Below, in pieces: positions 27,251 to 37,781 of a DNA stretch of 64,000 bases. Positions within the stretch are counted from its first letter, which is position 1; every line of letters begins with the position of its first letter. The notes under the pieces are model-generated. The model did not search any database and had not been told where the DNA came from. It was given only the letters and a program-made list of their open reading frames with translations. The DNA lies in contig NZ_JAPFRD010000002.1 in NCBI RefSeq assembly GCF_026183695.1, positions 508,732 through 572,731 on the forward strand, in the 5' to 3' direction. The position numbers were made by a program, and so were the translations under genes. This DNA is from Alteromonas aquimaris. GTDB lineage: Bacteria; Pseudomonadota; Gammaproteobacteria; Enterobacterales; Alteromonadaceae.

Positions 27251-29005
27251 ATGATGAAAGTAATTCCAACAAAAGCCGCCTTACTTGCTATGTCTTTACT
27301 GGTAGCTTCTTGCTCACAGCAGCATCTACCCGCTTCACAATCGCGTGTTGTGGGAGACTCTGAAACTGCTTATCAGACTATCCAACTTAAAAATGATGAA
27401 CGCAACTGGTGGGACAACGCCGTATTTTATGAAATATGGCCACGTTCCTTTTATGATGCCGATGGTGATGGCAGTGGCGATTTTAAAGGTATGGCGGCTA
27501 AGCTTCCCTACCTTAAAGAGTTAGGCGTGAGTGGAATTTGGCTCACGCCCGTGTTTGAAGCGCCTTCTTATCATGGTTATGACTTTCAGGATTTTTATAG
27601 CGTAGAGTCAGATTATGGGACAATGGAAGACTTTGAAGCTTTTGTTAAAGCTGCCCACGAGCATGAAATCAAGGTAATTTTGGATCTGGTGATCAATCAC
27701 ATTTCTGATGGTCATGAGTGGTTTAAAAAGTCGGTTGCAAAAGAACCGGGTTATGAAGACTATTTTGTCTGGAAACAAGACATGCCCAAACACTGGGGAA
27801 AGGCGTGGTCAGATAATGAAGATAATCCAGAGGCGGTATGGCACTGGAGTACTGAGCGCGGCGAATATTACTATGGTGCTTTCGGCGCTTCCCAACCGGA
27901 CGTGAACTTACGCAATCCCAAAGTTGTAGAGGAAATGAATAAGCTGGCAACGTTCTGGTTGGAAAAGGGCGTGGATGGATTTCGTCTCGATGCAGTCAGG
28001 TATGCCATCGAAGATGAATATGCAAACGGGGATGACGCCGATCAGGCTGATACGCAGGCAACCATTAATTACTGGACGCAATTTACGCAACACGTAAAAT
28101 CTGTCAACCCTGACGCCATGCTGGTGGCTGAAGCGTGGGCTGATATGCCAACCATCGGCAAGTATTATGATGGTGGCCAAGGGCTGGACTCTGCCTTTGA
28201 CTTTGATTTTGGTTATGTAGTAAGCGGCATTCTGAACGCGGGTGGCCAGCGTAGTGCCGATTTCGGCTCGGTAAAAGAAGGCGAGACAGACAATACTCGC
28301 AATGCGTTGTGGGATAACCTGAAAAGCCGCAAAGCCACAGCTCCGTTGTCATTCTTTTCTCCTTTTCTTACCAACCACGACCAAAACCGCATTATGCATA
28401 CATTGGGTGATAACTGGGACAAAGCCAAAGTTGCTGCCACGTTGCTGATGACCACACCAGGAACCCTGTATTTGTATTATGGAGAAGAAATTGGATTGTC
28501 GCAGTACACTACAGGGGACGATCAATACCGCCGAGCCATTATGCAATGGCAAGACAATAAGGCGGCGGGTTTTAATGATACCGGTGAATTCTGGCTGGAC
28601 CAGGGACAATGGTTTCCGTGGGTTGAAAACCACCAACCCTGGTGGTCTGATTACTGGCAATCACAACGGGCGGGTAAAAAGGCCTCTGTGGATGTACAGG
28701 CTGCTGACCCTGATTCCCTGCTGAATCATTACAAACAATTACTTGAAATACGCAATGAGCAACCCGCTTTACAATTTCCAGAGGAGATACGTTATTTCCC
28801 TGTGGACAATCTGGATGTGTGGGTAGTTCAGAACGTAAAGGAGGGGCAGACTCGGCTTACGCTGGTAAATCTCAATACCAACGTGGATGTATCATTCACC
28901 GTACCCGAAAGTTTGCGTGGAGAATATAGCGACTTGTTATCGGGCGTGAAGATAATGCTTACAGACCGGTTTACGCTTAAGTCAGGGCAATCACTTATAT
29001 TGTAA
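27251..29005 (+). CDS. GH13 family alpha-glucosidase/alpha-amylase, lipoprotein
   Basis: A 584-residue glycoside hydrolase. A lipoprotein signal ends LLVAS/C (Cys21), so it is likely anchored to a membrane facing the periplasm or outside. All four GH13 regions are present: DLVINH, GFRLDAVRYA (nucleophile Asp247), LVAEAW (acid/base Glu294) and FLTNHD (Asp377). An early DADGDGSGDF resembles the calcium loop of oligo-1,6-glucosidase and related enzymes. It acts on alpha-glucosidic bonds in maltodextrins or similar; the exact substrate is not fixed by sequence. It is a single gene with its own terminator, next to a solute-binding-like gene. Confidence 0.92.
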   Translation: MMKVIPTKAALLAMSLLVASCSQQHLPASQSRVVGDSETAYQTIQLKNDERNWWDNAVFYEIWPRSFYDADGDGSGDFKGMAAKLPYLKELGVSGIWLTPVFEAPSYHGYDFQDFYSVESDYGTMEDFEAFVKAAHEHEIKVILDLVINHISDGHEWFKKSVAKEPGYEDYFVWKQDMPKHWGKAWSDNEDNPEAVWHWSTERGEYYYGAFGASQPDVNLRNPKVVEEMNKLATFWLEKGVDGFRLDAVRYAIEDEYANGDDADQADTQATINYWTQFTQHVKSVNPDAMLVAEAWADMPTIGKYYDGGQGLDSAFDFDFGYVVSGILNAGGQRSADFGSVKEGETDNTRNALWDNLKSRKATAPLSFFSPFLTNHDQNRIMHTLGDNWDKAKVAATLLMTTPGTLYLYYGEEIGLSQYTTGDDQYRRAIMQWQDNKAAGFNDTGEFWLDQGQWFPWVENHQPWWSDYWQSQRAGKKASVDVQAADPDSLLNHYKQLLEIRNEQPALQFPEEIRYFPVDNLDVWVVQNVKEGQTRLTLVNLNTNVDVSFTVPESLRGEYSDLLSGVKIMLTDRFTLKSGQSLIL

Positions 29006-29013
29006 TTTTATGA

Positions 29014-29045
29014 GGCTCAGCTTAGGCTGAGCCATATTTTCTTTC
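29014..29045 (+). terminator. Rho-independent terminator after the GH13 gene
   Basis: GGCTCAGC and GCTGAGCC form a perfect 8-bp stem with a TTAG loop, followed by ATATTTTCTTT. It starts 9 bases after the stop codon. Confidence 0.8.
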
Positions 29046-29174
29046 CCAAACAGTTTTGCAGTAATCGCCATTTACGGCTATATCAATAATATCTGATCGA
29101 AAATTTAATTATTTGTTGATGAAGATGCGTGTTAATAAATAATAAATCTACTGTAGTCAAAACCTTTGTTGCTG

Positions 29175-30071
29175 ATGTTTACTGTTTCCTCCGTTAGAAA
29201 ATTTTTCATAGTGTTGGTGGGTGTATTAAGCCTGATTAGGGTTTGTAATGCTTTTTCTACCACAATTTATATTCCAGGTGCGTACTCAGATATTGATATT
29301 GCGCATGATTATTATGTTGGCTTAGCCAGAGCCGCGCTCCAACATACTTCCAAAGAAGGGAGCGTCCCCAAACTGATACAAACTGTACATATGAATCAGG
29401 CGCGTACCGCCATTGAGTTAAAAAAGGGGGCGTTAGACTTGATGTGGACGGGGGCAAGTGCAGAATTAGAATCTGAGTTCAGAGTGATTAAAATACCGCT
29501 TGATATGGGGCTGATGGGTTTTCGCCGTTTTATCATTCTTGAAAAAGATAAAAAAAGATTTGATGAAATTGAATCGCTCGATCAACTGAAAACTCTGGTT
29601 GCGTGTCAAGGGACGCATTGGCCGGATACCCAGATTTTGAGAAAGGCAGGGCTGGATGTATTAGATACCCCCGTACATGAAAACTTGTTTGAATTATTGG
29701 CCATAGGTCGATGCGACTATTTTCCCCGCGGGCTACAGGAAGGACCTGCCGAGGTAGAGCGCTGGAAGCATACTTTTCCCGACTTTACGGTCTCAGAAAA
29801 AATGATTTTGCATTATCCGTTTACCATCTATTTTTACACATCGAAAGACAATGAAGCGTTAGCCAAGAGAATAGAAGCAGGACTGGAAAAAATGATTGAT
29901 GAGGGAACGTTGTTGGAATATATGAAAAAGCACCCTTCAACCGCGCATCTTTTTCCCCTGGAACAGTATAAAAATGCCACGTTTATTGAGCTGAACAATC
30001 CTGAATTAGCGGAAAATACACCAGTAAAAAATTCCCGTTACTGGCTGTCCAGGCATTCTTTGACAAAATAA
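29175..30071 (+). CDS. Periplasmic solute-binding-like protein
   Basis: The 298-residue protein has a signal peptide (hydrophobic FFIVLVGVLSLIRVCNA) and a body that resembles the SBP_bac_3 fold used by amino-acid binding proteins and some sensor domains: an early YYVGLARAALQ, then a lobe with ARTAIELKKGALDLMWTG and SLDQLKTLVACQGTHWPD, and a return lobe with MILHYPFTIYFYTSKDN. The start ATG at 29175 gives the signal peptide directly; upstream TTGs are rejected. No permease or ATPase gene is adjacent, so it may serve another system. Ligand unknown. Confidence 0.75.
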   Translation: MFTVSSVRKFFIVLVGVLSLIRVCNAFSTTIYIPGAYSDIDIAHDYYVGLARAALQHTSKEGSVPKLIQTVHMNQARTAIELKKGALDLMWTGASAELESEFRVIKIPLDMGLMGFRRFIILEKDKKRFDEIESLDQLKTLVACQGTHWPDTQILRKAGLDVLDTPVHENLFELLAIGRCDYFPRGLQEGPAEVERWKHTFPDFTVSEKMILHYPFTIYFYTSKDNEALAKRIEAGLEKMIDEGTLLEYMKKHPSTAHLFPLEQYKNATFIELNNPELAENTPVKNSRYWLSRHSLTK

Positions 30072-30094
30072 GCCTGTGCGGCACCTAACAGAGC

Positions 30095-31756
30095 TTAGGT
30101 ACTTAATGTGCCAGGCTCTTCCTCAATCAAACTTTTGGTTGGGGTTAAGATAGTGGGGGAAGAGTGGGCCAGTGTATCTGGGTAATCCAGATTGAAATGT
30201 AAGCCACGACTTTCTTTTCTCTGCATGGCACAGCGCACGATTAGCTCTGCCACCATTACCAGATTACGAAGTTCAAGCAGGTTATTGCTGACTTTAAAAT
30301 GAGCATAGTATTCATGAATTTCCTGTTCCAGCAATTGGATACGGCGTAAGGCCCGTTCAAGGCGTTTATTGGTGCGCACAATTCCCACATAATCCCACAT
30401 AAATAAGCGTAGTTCGTGCCAGTTGTGTTGGATTATTACCTCTTCGTCAGAGTTGCTGACCTGGCTTTCGTCCCATGGGGCAATCGCCTCAATTGAAGGC
30501 GCGTCATGGAGTCGGGAAAGAATATGTTCAGCTGCGGCTTTGGCAAAAACCACACACTCAAGTAATGAATTAGAGGCCATACGGTTGGCGCCATGTAAAC
30601 CTGTGTAAGCTACCTCACCAATGGCATAAACGTTATCCAAGTCAGTACGTGCGTTAAGGTCCGTCATTACCCCCCCACAACTGTAATGCGCCGCGGGTAC
30701 CACTGGAATGGGTTCCCGTGTGATATCAATGCCTAGCGAACGACATTTACGATAAATGTTGGGGAAATGCTTCACAATAAAGTCAGCACTTTTATGGCTG
30801 ATATCCAGGTACATACAATCGGCACCTAACCGCTTCATCTCAAAATCTATAGCTCGCGCTACTATGTCTCGGGGGGCTAAGTCTCCTCGCTTATCAAAAT
30901 TGTGCATGAAACGAGTGCCGTCAGCGTGGCACAGTTGGGCGCCCTCACCACGCAACGCTTCGGATATGAGAAAGTTTCTGGCCTGAGGATGGTATAAACA
31001 CGTAGGGTGAAACTGGTTAAACTCCATGTTCGCTACACGACAGCCTGCACGCCACGCCATGGCGATGCCATCACCACTGGATACATCTGGATTTGAGGTA
31101 TACTGGTATACCTTGCTGCCCCCACCCGTGGCTAAAGTGATGAAACGACTGCGAATCACTTCAACCTGTTCACGTTTACGATTCCATACATACACGCCTT
31201 TACAGTGTTTTGGCGTCCTCTCGGAAGCGATTAAATCAATCGCATTATAGCGTTCAAAAAAGTGAATGTTTGGATGAGCGGCGACCGCATCATTTAATGT
31301 CGTTTGAATGGCTTCGCCGGTTGCATCTGCAGCGTGGAGAATACGCCGATGGCTATGACCACCTTCACGGGTGAGGTGATATTTCTTTTCACCGCCTGGA
31401 TTTTCTTCCGTATCAAATGGAACCCCGAAATTAATTAACCATTCTAAAGCCTTTTTAGCTTCTTTGGCCGTGTAAGTAACTACTTCTTCATCGCATAAAC
31501 CTGCGCCCGCGTCCAATGTATCGGCAACATGCGACTCGATAGAATCGCCTTCATCAAATACAGCAGCAATGCCGCCTTGCGCGTAGCGCGTGGAACCTTC
31601 ATTGCGATCACTTTTACTAAGTATAATAATTTGGCAGTGATCGGCTAATTTTAATGCCAGGCTCAGACCTGCTGCACCGCTACCAATAATCAGTACGTCG
31701 CACTGATGCTCTAACGCCTGATTTGAAGAAGGTAGTGAAGAAGTTGTTGAATTCAT
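30095..31756 (-). CDS. nadB: L-aspartate oxidase
   Basis: NadB oxidises L-aspartate to iminoaspartate, the first step of NAD synthesis. The 553-residue flavoprotein shows the FAD motif [17 protein letters not shown], the [13 protein letters not shown] loop, the catalytic [13 protein letters not shown] and GxRSxNR-like [13 protein letters not shown]. It is divergent from rpoE, an arrangement conserved in gammaproteobacteria. NadE, the last step, is encoded at 22545. Confidence 0.97.
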   Translation of the reverse strand: MNSTTSSLPSSNQALEHQCDVLIIGSGAAGLSLALKLADHCQIIILSKSDRNEGSTRYAQGGIAAVFDEGDSIESHVADTLDAGAGLCDEEVVTYTAKEAKKALEWLINFGVPFDTEENPGGEKKYHLTREGGHSHRRILHAADATGEAIQTTLNDAVAAHPNIHFFERYNAIDLIASERTPKHCKGVYVWNRKREQVEVIRSRFITLATGGGSKVYQYTSNPDVSSGDGIAMAWRAGCRVANMEFNQFHPTCLYHPQARNFLISEALRGEGAQLCHADGTRFMHNFDKRGDLAPRDIVARAIDFEMKRLGADCMYLDISHKSADFIVKHFPNIYRKCRSLGIDITREPIPVVPAAHYSCGGVMTDLNARTDLDNVYAIGEVAYTGLHGANRMASNSLLECVVFAKAAAEHILSRLHDAPSIEAIAPWDESQVSNSDEEVIIQHNWHELRLFMWDYVGIVRTNKRLERALRRIQLLEQEIHEYYAHFKVSNNLLELRNLVMVAELIVRCAMQRKESRGLHFNLDYPDTLAHSSPTILTPTKSLIEEEPGTLST

Positions 31757-31861
31757 GTATTTTAGCGGTCATGGCGTCCCCAATGTTCGGCAAGTCTAAT
31801 CGATGAAAAGTAAAAAACAATGGGAAAATCCCTGTTCTCGATCAAAATTTAAAAAAGTTGC

Positions 31862-31888
31862 GAACTTTTCTGTATTCACAAAGTCTAC
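31862..31888 (+). promoter_or_regulatory. Sigma-E-type promoter upstream of rpoE
   Basis: GAACTT (31862-31867) and TCTAC (31884-31888) are 16 bases apart, matching the sigma-E consensus GGAACTT-N16-TCTAA. It lies 52 bases before the rpoE start codon. Autoregulation by sigma E is established for this operon in E. coli, so the position is what one expects. Confidence 0.7.
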
Positions 31889-31940
31889 TTGAGTGCTTGC
31901 ATGAGCTGTACGAAGTAGATGTAAAGGAGAAATAGCTCGA

Positions 31941-32519
31941 ATGAGCGAGCAAATAACCGATCAACAATTAGTTGAAAAGGTTCAGCGCGGTGACAAGAAC
32001 GCGTTTAATCTTTTAGTGACAAGATACCAGCATAAAGTTATGCACTTGGTGTCAAGGTATGTGAAAAACACCGGTGATGTGGCGGATGTCACGCAGGATG
32101 CGTTTATAAAGGCTTATAAGGCGTTGCCTAATTTTCGCGGTGAAAGCGCCTTTTACACTTGGCTCTATCGTATTGCCGTAAATAGCGCCAAAAATTATTT
32201 AGTGGCCCAGGGGCGTAAGCCACCGGCGAGCGATGTGGATGCAGAGGAAGCCGATTATTATGAGGGGAGTGATGCTCTAAAAGAGCAATCAACACCTGAA
32301 CGAAGTCTGCTTTCTGATGAGATTGAAACCACCTTGTTTAGTGTGGTGGAAAAACTGCCTGACGATTTACGTATGGCGATAACCTTACGTGAAATCGAAG
32401 GCTTAAGTTATGAAGAAATAGCCAGTGTAATGGAATGTCCTGTTGGGACAGTACGCTCCAGAATTTTTAGAGCCAGGGAAGCGATTGATAAAGTACTACA
32501 ACCATTGTTAGAAAATTGA
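31941..32519 (+). CDS. rpoE: RNA polymerase sigma factor RpoE (sigma E)
   Basis: This 192-residue ECF sigma factor directs the envelope-stress response. Region 2 shows RYQHKVMHLVSRYV and DVTQDAFIKAYKAL; region 4 shows LREIEGLSYEEIASVMECPVGTVRSRIFRARE, the helix-turn-helix that reads the -35 element. Length and sequence are typical. It heads rpoE-rseA-rseB-rseC and probably activates its own promoter. Confidence 0.98.
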   Translation: MSEQITDQQLVEKVQRGDKNAFNLLVTRYQHKVMHLVSRYVKNTGDVADVTQDAFIKAYKALPNFRGESAFYTWLYRIAVNSAKNYLVAQGRKPPASDVDAEEADYYEGSDALKEQSTPERSLLSDEIETTLFSVVEKLPDDLRMAITLREIEGLSYEEIASVMECPVGTVRSRIFRAREAIDKVLQPLLEN

Positions 32520-32591
32520 ACTTTTCGACAGTCTGGTTACCTAATATCAGTGTTAACGTGGTAATTGATCAACTTTGATCAGGAAGAATGT

Positions 32592-33170
32592 ATGACCGAA
32601 CAGCAAGAAAATTTGTCTGCTTTTATGGATGGTGAACTCAGCCAGACTGAGATCATTGATGCAATAAAGCAAGATCCCATGCTTCAGGCAAAATGGCAAC
32701 GCTATCATGTGATTAGGAGCGGCTTGCGCAAAGAAGCAACGGTAGCCCCTCAGCTCGATATTACTGCTCGGGTGGCGGCAGCTTTAGCTGGAGAACCCAC
32801 CGTGATGGCGCCGCGTTCACGTTGGGAAACCATTCCTTTAGTTGGTAAAGTGGTTCCCTTTGTAAAGCAAGCAGGTCAGTTTGCGGTAGCCGCCTCAGTG
32901 GCTGCAGCGGTAATAGTTGGGGTACAATACAGCAACCAGCCTTCTCAAACTGAACCTTTTTCTACTTTCGCAACCGTAGGTCCACAGGGCGGATTAGCCC
33001 CCGTCAGTTTAGAGCAAACCCGCACCTTGCCGCGTAATGATATGGCGGTAATGCTAGAGAAAAAGCGGAAAATTAACGCTTTGATAGCTGATCATGAACA
33101 GCAGATTAAGCTTAAACAGGCTGAAGAGCAAAGCGCTGCTGCCGAAGAACAGCAGGGATCTGACAACTAA
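32592..33170 (+). CDS. rseA: Anti-sigma-E factor RseA
   Basis: A 192-residue inner-membrane protein. The cytoplasmic N-terminus ENLSAFMDGELS is the sigma-binding signature of RseA. A transmembrane segment lies around residues 94-112 (VAASVAAAVIVGVQ) and the C-terminal periplasmic part would carry DegS/RseB contact sites. Stress-triggered cleavage by DegS and RseP frees sigma E. The ATG at 32592 has AGGAAG upstream; a longer frame from 32565 has no such site. Confidence 0.94.
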   Translation: MTEQQENLSAFMDGELSQTEIIDAIKQDPMLQAKWQRYHVIRSGLRKEATVAPQLDITARVAAALAGEPTVMAPRSRWETIPLVGKVVPFVKQAGQFAVAASVAAAVIVGVQYSNQPSQTEPFSTFATVGPQGGLAPVSLEQTRTLPRNDMAVMLEKKRKINALIADHEQQIKLKQAEEQSAAAEEQQGSDN

Positions 33171-33187
33171 CATTTGTATCTAATTTG

Positions 33188-34315
33188 ATGAATATTTCAA
33201 GTAGTGTAAACAAGCCAGCTTTCAATCAGCTGGCTGTTTTATTTAAACGTGCCACCTTTTTCACCCTTTTTAGTCTATTCACGCTTTCCTCTGAAACTTC
33301 AGCTCAGCAGAATACGGTTGAGGAAGATGCAGGCAAGGAAGTGGTCGCATCAGGCGATGAAAACGACAATCTCCAACAGCCACAGGATATAACGGAAAAC
33401 ACTGCACCTCATTCCTTAAGCGCTAAACAATGGCTGGCGCGGTTAACCGAATCGACGCGGAGTCTTAATTATCAGGTGTCGTTTATTTTAAGTCGGGCGG
33501 GTAGTGAAACGGTTCCTTATTTGTGGCGACATGGGGTGTTAGAGGATGGCACTACCGTTGAACAACTCAACCTGCAAAATGGGCCGGGGCGCGAATTAAT
33601 TCGGGTAGGTAACGTGGTTAGCGTGTTTGAACCGGATGTACAGCCATATAGTCTGTATTCTGAGTCCATCAACGGGCCAATTCCGAGTCAACTTCTTTAT
33701 AACCCGCGCGCGCTTAATAAGTCGTACAAATTTATTAAAGTAGGCAGAGCTAGGGTGTCAGGTAGACCAGCCCAGCAAATTCGCATAGTAAGTTTAGATA
33801 ATAGTCGGTTTAGTTATCAGTTATGGCTAGATGAAGCCAGCGGCATGTTATTAAAATTTAATATGTTGGATTTAAATGGTAATTTGCTCGAACAGATCCA
33901 GGTGACTTCGCTTAACATTCAAAAGACGCCACATCCTTATTTTGCTCGCGTGAATCAAGCGACGCTTCCACAGCCAATGGTCATCACCCCATCGCAGCCG
34001 AGAAAACACAATTGGGAGGTTGATTATCTGCCACGCGGAATGAAAGAAGTTAAACGAGACATTAGACGTTTAGCGTTAACCGGACAAATCGTTGAATATA
34101 AAATGTTTAGTGATGGTTTAGTGGATGTCTCAGTCTATGTACAAATGGCAGAGGATGCGATTGGCGCAGATATGGTGTTACGGCATGAGGTCAATACATT
34201 TTTAACGCTCACAGATGGACAGGCTCAGGTTACAGTGGTGGGCGAAATACCATTGCATACCGCCAACGCCATTGCTACTTCCTTAAGTATGCATCAGCCC
34301 GACAGTAAAGGTTAA
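33188..34315 (+). CDS. rseB: Sigma-E regulatory protein RseB
   Basis: A 375-residue periplasmic protein with a signal peptide (FTLFSLFTLSSETSAQ) and the MucB/RseB lipid-sensing fold, seen in AKQWLARLTESTRSLNYQVSFILSR, PGRELIRVGNVVSVFEP, then LLYNP and VSGRPAQQIRI. RseB binds RseA and shields it from DegS until lipopolysaccharide displaces it. The start is the ATG at 33188; the in-frame TTG at 33185 is less likely. It has a longer acidic linker after the signal peptide than E. coli RseB. Confidence 0.92.
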   Translation: MNISSSVNKPAFNQLAVLFKRATFFTLFSLFTLSSETSAQQNTVEEDAGKEVVASGDENDNLQQPQDITENTAPHSLSAKQWLARLTESTRSLNYQVSFILSRAGSETVPYLWRHGVLEDGTTVEQLNLQNGPGRELIRVGNVVSVFEPDVQPYSLYSESINGPIPSQLLYNPRALNKSYKFIKVGRARVSGRPAQQIRIVSLDNSRFSYQLWLDEASGMLLKFNMLDLNGNLLEQIQVTSLNIQKTPHPYFARVNQATLPQPMVITPSQPRKHNWEVDYLPRGMKEVKRDIRRLALTGQIVEYKMFSDGLVDVSVYVQMAEDAIGADMVLRHEVNTFLTLTDGQAQVTVVGEIPLHTANAIATSLSMHQPDSKG

Positions 34316-34325
34316 ACGTACGGAT

Positions 34326-34784
34326 ATGATTGTAGAAAACGCAACCGTGATATCAGTACATGGTGACATGGTAACGGTGGAGGCAGCGATCAAAACTACT
34401 TGCAATGGTTGCCAAGTAAATGAGGAGTGCGGCACCGGGGTGGTTTCCAGAGCGCTGGCGCCAAAGACCCAGCAACTTACGATAAAAACGCCGATGGTGG
34501 TTAAAGTCGGTGATGTGGTTAAGGTGGGTGTACCTGAAGTGGGGATCCTCACCGCATCAGCGTGGCTTTACCTGATGCCATTAGCGGTATTGCTGATAAG
34601 TGCTTTATTTTTCAGTTCACTCTTTCCATTATTGGGTTTGAACAGTGAAATTTGGGTAATATTGGCCAGTATTCTCGTCACGTTTATCGGATTTGGGTTC
34701 ACTTCGCGGAGATTAAAGTCCATCGATTCCACCAAATATCAACCCGTTATTTTGTCCACAAACGGCCAAAACGTGAATGGATAG
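34326..34784 (+). CDS. rseC: Sigma-E accessory membrane protein RseC
   Basis: The 152-residue protein has a cytoplasmic N-terminal domain with a cysteine cluster (CNGCQVNEECGTG), two transmembrane helices (WLYLMPLAVLLISALFF and WVILASILVTFIGFGF) and a short tail, the RseC/MucC layout. The cysteines could bind an Fe-S cluster. It starts 10 bases after rseB and ends the sigma-E operon; a 283-base gap separates it from lepA. Confidence 0.93.
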   Translation: MIVENATVISVHGDMVTVEAAIKTTCNGCQVNEECGTGVVSRALAPKTQQLTIKTPMVVKVGDVVKVGVPEVGILTASAWLYLMPLAVLLISALFFSSLFPLLGLNSEIWVILASILVTFIGFGFTSRRLKSIDSTKYQPVILSTNGQNVNG

Positions 34785-34894
34785 CCAGCGCTATTAGTAC
34801 TATTACCTTTTCTAAAAACGCCCCAATTCAGCACCTATCCAGTACCCGTTACCAACGATTTGCGTGGGATCGTCAAACCTAGCAACAGGGGAAT

Positions 34895-34903
34895 TGGTAT
34901 AAT
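34895..34903 (+). promoter_or_regulatory. Candidate extended -10 promoter in the rseC-lepA gap
   Basis: TGGTATAAT is a perfect TGnTATAAT extended -10 element, placed about 165 bases before lepA with no clear -35. It would let lepA-lepB-rnc-era be expressed independently of sigma E. No other gene or structure is seen in this 283-base gap. Confidence 0.45.
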
Positions 34904-35067
34904 TCGCTTTTCGGCCAATAAATAGGTAAAATCCGCAGACTTTTTTTCATGGGGGTCACTACCGACATATTCGGGCTGACGCCAGTATCCTTTGATCACG
35001 ATTTATCTCGATTGAGTAAAAAGTGACAGGACATTTTTCATCAATTTTGTAGGTAATTTCTAGCTTT

Positions 35068-36864
35068 ATGCAACAATCGCACATTCGTAATTTCAGTATT
35101 ATTGCCCACATCGATCACGGTAAATCAACGCTTTCTGATCGTTTAATCCAACATTGTGGCGGTTTGTCAGAGCGAGAGATGGCTGAGCAGGTACTCGATT
35201 CAATGGATTTGGAGCGTGAACGGGGTATCACCATCAAGGCACAAAGCGTCACCCTAAATTACACTGCGAAAGATGGTGAAACTTATCAGTTAAATTTTAT
35301 CGATACCCCAGGACACGTAGACTTTACTTACGAAGTATCCCGTTCGCTCGCTGCATGTGAAGGAGCCTTGTTGGTGGTAGACGCAGGTCAGGGCGTTGAA
35401 GCTCAGACGTTGGCCAACTGTTATACCGCCATTGACATGGACATGGAAGTGGTGCCAATTCTTAATAAAATTGATTTACCTCAAGCCGAACCGGAACGCG
35501 TAGCTGAAGAGATTGAAGATATAGTAGGTATTGATGCGATTGATGCCGTACGCTGTTCCGCCAAAACGGGTCTAGGCATTGAAGATGTGCTGGAAGTCAT
35601 CGTAAGAAGAATTCCACCTCCGCAAGGAGAGCGTGATAAACCACTTCGCGCTCTTATTGTCGATTCCTGGTTCGATAATTACCAGGGGGTGGTTTCTTTG
35701 GTGCGCATTGTCGAGGGTGAATTGAATGTTAAAGATCGTATTCAAATTATGTCTAATGGCCAGGTACATCAGGTTGATAAAGTTGGCGTTTTCACCCCTA
35801 AAGCGTTCGATACCGGTATTTTGAGAGCCGGGGAAGTGGGCTTTGTGATTGCTGGCATCAAAGACATTTTGGGCGCGCCAGTAGGAGATACCATTACCCT
35901 TGCACGCCGTCCGGCAGAAAAAATGCTGCCCGGTTTTAAAAAGGTAAAGCCACAAGTTTACGCCGGTGTATTTCCCATAAGTTCGGATGACTACGAAGAC
36001 TTTCGAGATGCGCTGCAAAAGTTAAGTTTGAATGATGCTTCTTTATTTTATGAGCCAGAAAGTTCTGCAGCGTTAGGATTTGGTTTCCGTATCGGCTTTT
36101 TGGGTATGCTACACATGGAAATTATCCAGGAACGGCTTGAACGTGAGTATGATCTGGATCTCATCACCACAGCGCCAACGGTTATTTATCAGGTGGTGAC
36201 CACTAAAGGGGAAACGGTACAGGTAGATAATCCATCCAAGTTACCTGCGGTCAATGATATTGAAGAAATTCACGAACCTATTGTCGAAGCGCATATTTTA
36301 GTGCCGCAAGATTACTTAGGTAACGTTATTACGTTATGTATTGAGAAGCGGGGCGTACAGACCAATATGACCTACCACGGCAAGCAAGTGGCGGTGACAT
36401 ATGAACTGCCTATGGCCGAAGTAGTGCTGGATTTCTTTGACCGTCTCAAATCTACCAGTCGCGGTTTTGCATCACTGGATTACAACTTTAAAAAATTCCA
36501 GTCCTCAGACATGGTGCGAGTGGATATTTTAATAAACGGAGAGCGTGTCGATGCCTTGGCTCTTATCACCCACCGCGAAAACTCACAGTCACGTGGTCGT
36601 GATATGGTAGAAAAGTTACGTGAACTAATCCCACGCCAAATGTTCGATATTGCCATTCAAGCCGCAATTGGTAACCATGTTATCGCCAGAAGTACGGTTA
36701 AACAGTTGCGTAAGAACGTAATCGCCAAGTGTTATGGCGGTGATGTAAGCAGAAAGAAAAAACTGCTGCAAAAGCAAAAGGAAGGGAAAAAGCGTATGAA
36801 ACAGGTGGGCAATGTTGAATTACCACAGGATGCATTCCTTGCAGTATTGAAGGTGAATAAATAA
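35068..36864 (+). CDS. lepA: Elongation factor 4 (LepA)
   Basis: A 598-residue translational GTPase. The G domain carries [12 protein letters not shown] (G1), RGITIKAQ (G2), DTPGHVDF (G3) and NKIDLP (G4); the C-terminal LepA-specific domain ends in a basic region ([18 protein letters not shown]). EF4 acts on stalled or assembling ribosomes. Its stop codon overlaps the start of lepB by one base. Confidence 0.98.
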   Translation: MQQSHIRNFSIIAHIDHGKSTLSDRLIQHCGGLSEREMAEQVLDSMDLERERGITIKAQSVTLNYTAKDGETYQLNFIDTPGHVDFTYEVSRSLAACEGALLVVDAGQGVEAQTLANCYTAIDMDMEVVPILNKIDLPQAEPERVAEEIEDIVGIDAIDAVRCSAKTGLGIEDVLEVIVRRIPPPQGERDKPLRALIVDSWFDNYQGVVSLVRIVEGELNVKDRIQIMSNGQVHQVDKVGVFTPKAFDTGILRAGEVGFVIAGIKDILGAPVGDTITLARRPAEKMLPGFKKVKPQVYAGVFPISSDDYEDFRDALQKLSLNDASLFYEPESSAALGFGFRIGFLGMLHMEIIQERLEREYDLDLITTAPTVIYQVVTTKGETVQVDNPSKLPAVNDIEEIHEPIVEAHILVPQDYLGNVITLCIEKRGVQTNMTYHGKQVAVTYELPMAEVVLDFFDRLKSTSRGFASLDYNFKKFQSSDMVRVDILINGERVDALALITHRENSQSRGRDMVEKLRELIPRQMFDIAIQAAIGNHVIARSTVKQLRKNVIAKCYGGDVSRKKKLLQKQKEGKKRMKQVGNVELPQDAFLAVLKVNK

Positions 36865-37781
36865 TGGCGAATTACTTTTCCTTATTTCTGGTTTTTCTGA
36901 CTGTCGCATCAGGTTTGATCTGGCTACTGGATTCTCTATTTTTTGCCAGTAAGCGTAAAGCTAAAGCATCAGCAACCGGGGGCGCTATCGCAGGTTCATC
37001 TGCTGGCTCTAAGGAAAAGGCTGAACTACCCTATATTGTTGATACGGCCCAACAAATTTTCCCAATTATCGCTTTTGTGCTGGTCTTGCGCTCATTTCTT
37101 TACGAGCCATTCCAAATTCCTTCGGGTTCCATGATGCCTACCTTGTTGGTGGGAGATTTCATTCTTGTTGAAAAATACGCGTATGGAGTAAAGGATCCGG
37201 TTTTTCGTAAAAAAATTCTCGAGACGGGTACGCCGGAACGAGGTGATATCGTCGTTTTTAAGTATCCGGAAGAGCCTAACATTGACTATATCAAGCGGGT
37301 CGTAGGGTTACCGGGTGATACGATTGTGTATCGAAATAAGCAGATTTATATAAAACCCGCGTGTGAAAACGCGTCCACGCAACAATGTGGAAAGTTACAG
37401 CCAGTGGAGGTGGAATTTAAATCCCGTGGCGAATTTGTGCAGGATATGGCCCCTTTACTTCGCTATACCGAGCATTTAGGTGAAGTAGCACATGATATTC
37501 TTCGCCATCCTATGCGCGATGTTCATCCGTCTCACTTTTACACTCAGCCCGGCACACGCAGTACTGAATGGCGGGTACCAGAAGGGCAGTATTTTGTCTT
37601 AGGGGACAACCGGGACAATAGCCGAGACAGCCGTTTCTGGGGGTTTGTACCTGATGAAAATTTAGTAGGTGAAGCCGTTGCCATCTGGATCAGCTTTGAA
37701 TTTGAGCGAGCGCCCGACAGTTGGTTACCATCGTGGATACCAACAGGTGTGCGTTTTAGTCGAGTTGGTGGTATTGATTGA
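36864..37781 (+). CDS. lepB: Signal peptidase I
   Basis: The 305-residue inner-membrane serine protease has two N-terminal transmembrane segments and a periplasmic catalytic domain. The nucleophile Ser89 lies in IPSGSMMPTLLVGD and the general base Lys144 in DYIKRVVGLPGD; box E reads LGDNRDNSRDSR. LepB removes signal peptides from exported proteins; LspA at 9992 does so for lipoproteins. It overlaps rnc (TGATG). Confidence 0.97.
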   Translation: MANYFSLFLVFLTVASGLIWLLDSLFFASKRKAKASATGGAIAGSSAGSKEKAELPYIVDTAQQIFPIIAFVLVLRSFLYEPFQIPSGSMMPTLLVGDFILVEKYAYGVKDPVFRKKILETGTPERGDIVVFKYPEEPNIDYIKRVVGLPGDTIVYRNKQIYIKPACENASTQQCGKLQPVEVEFKSRGEFVQDMAPLLRYTEHLGEVAHDILRHPMRDVHPSHFYTQPGTRSTEWRVPEGQYFVLGDNRDNSRDSRFWGFVPDENLVGEAVAIWISFEFERAPDSWLPSWIPTGVRFSRVGGID

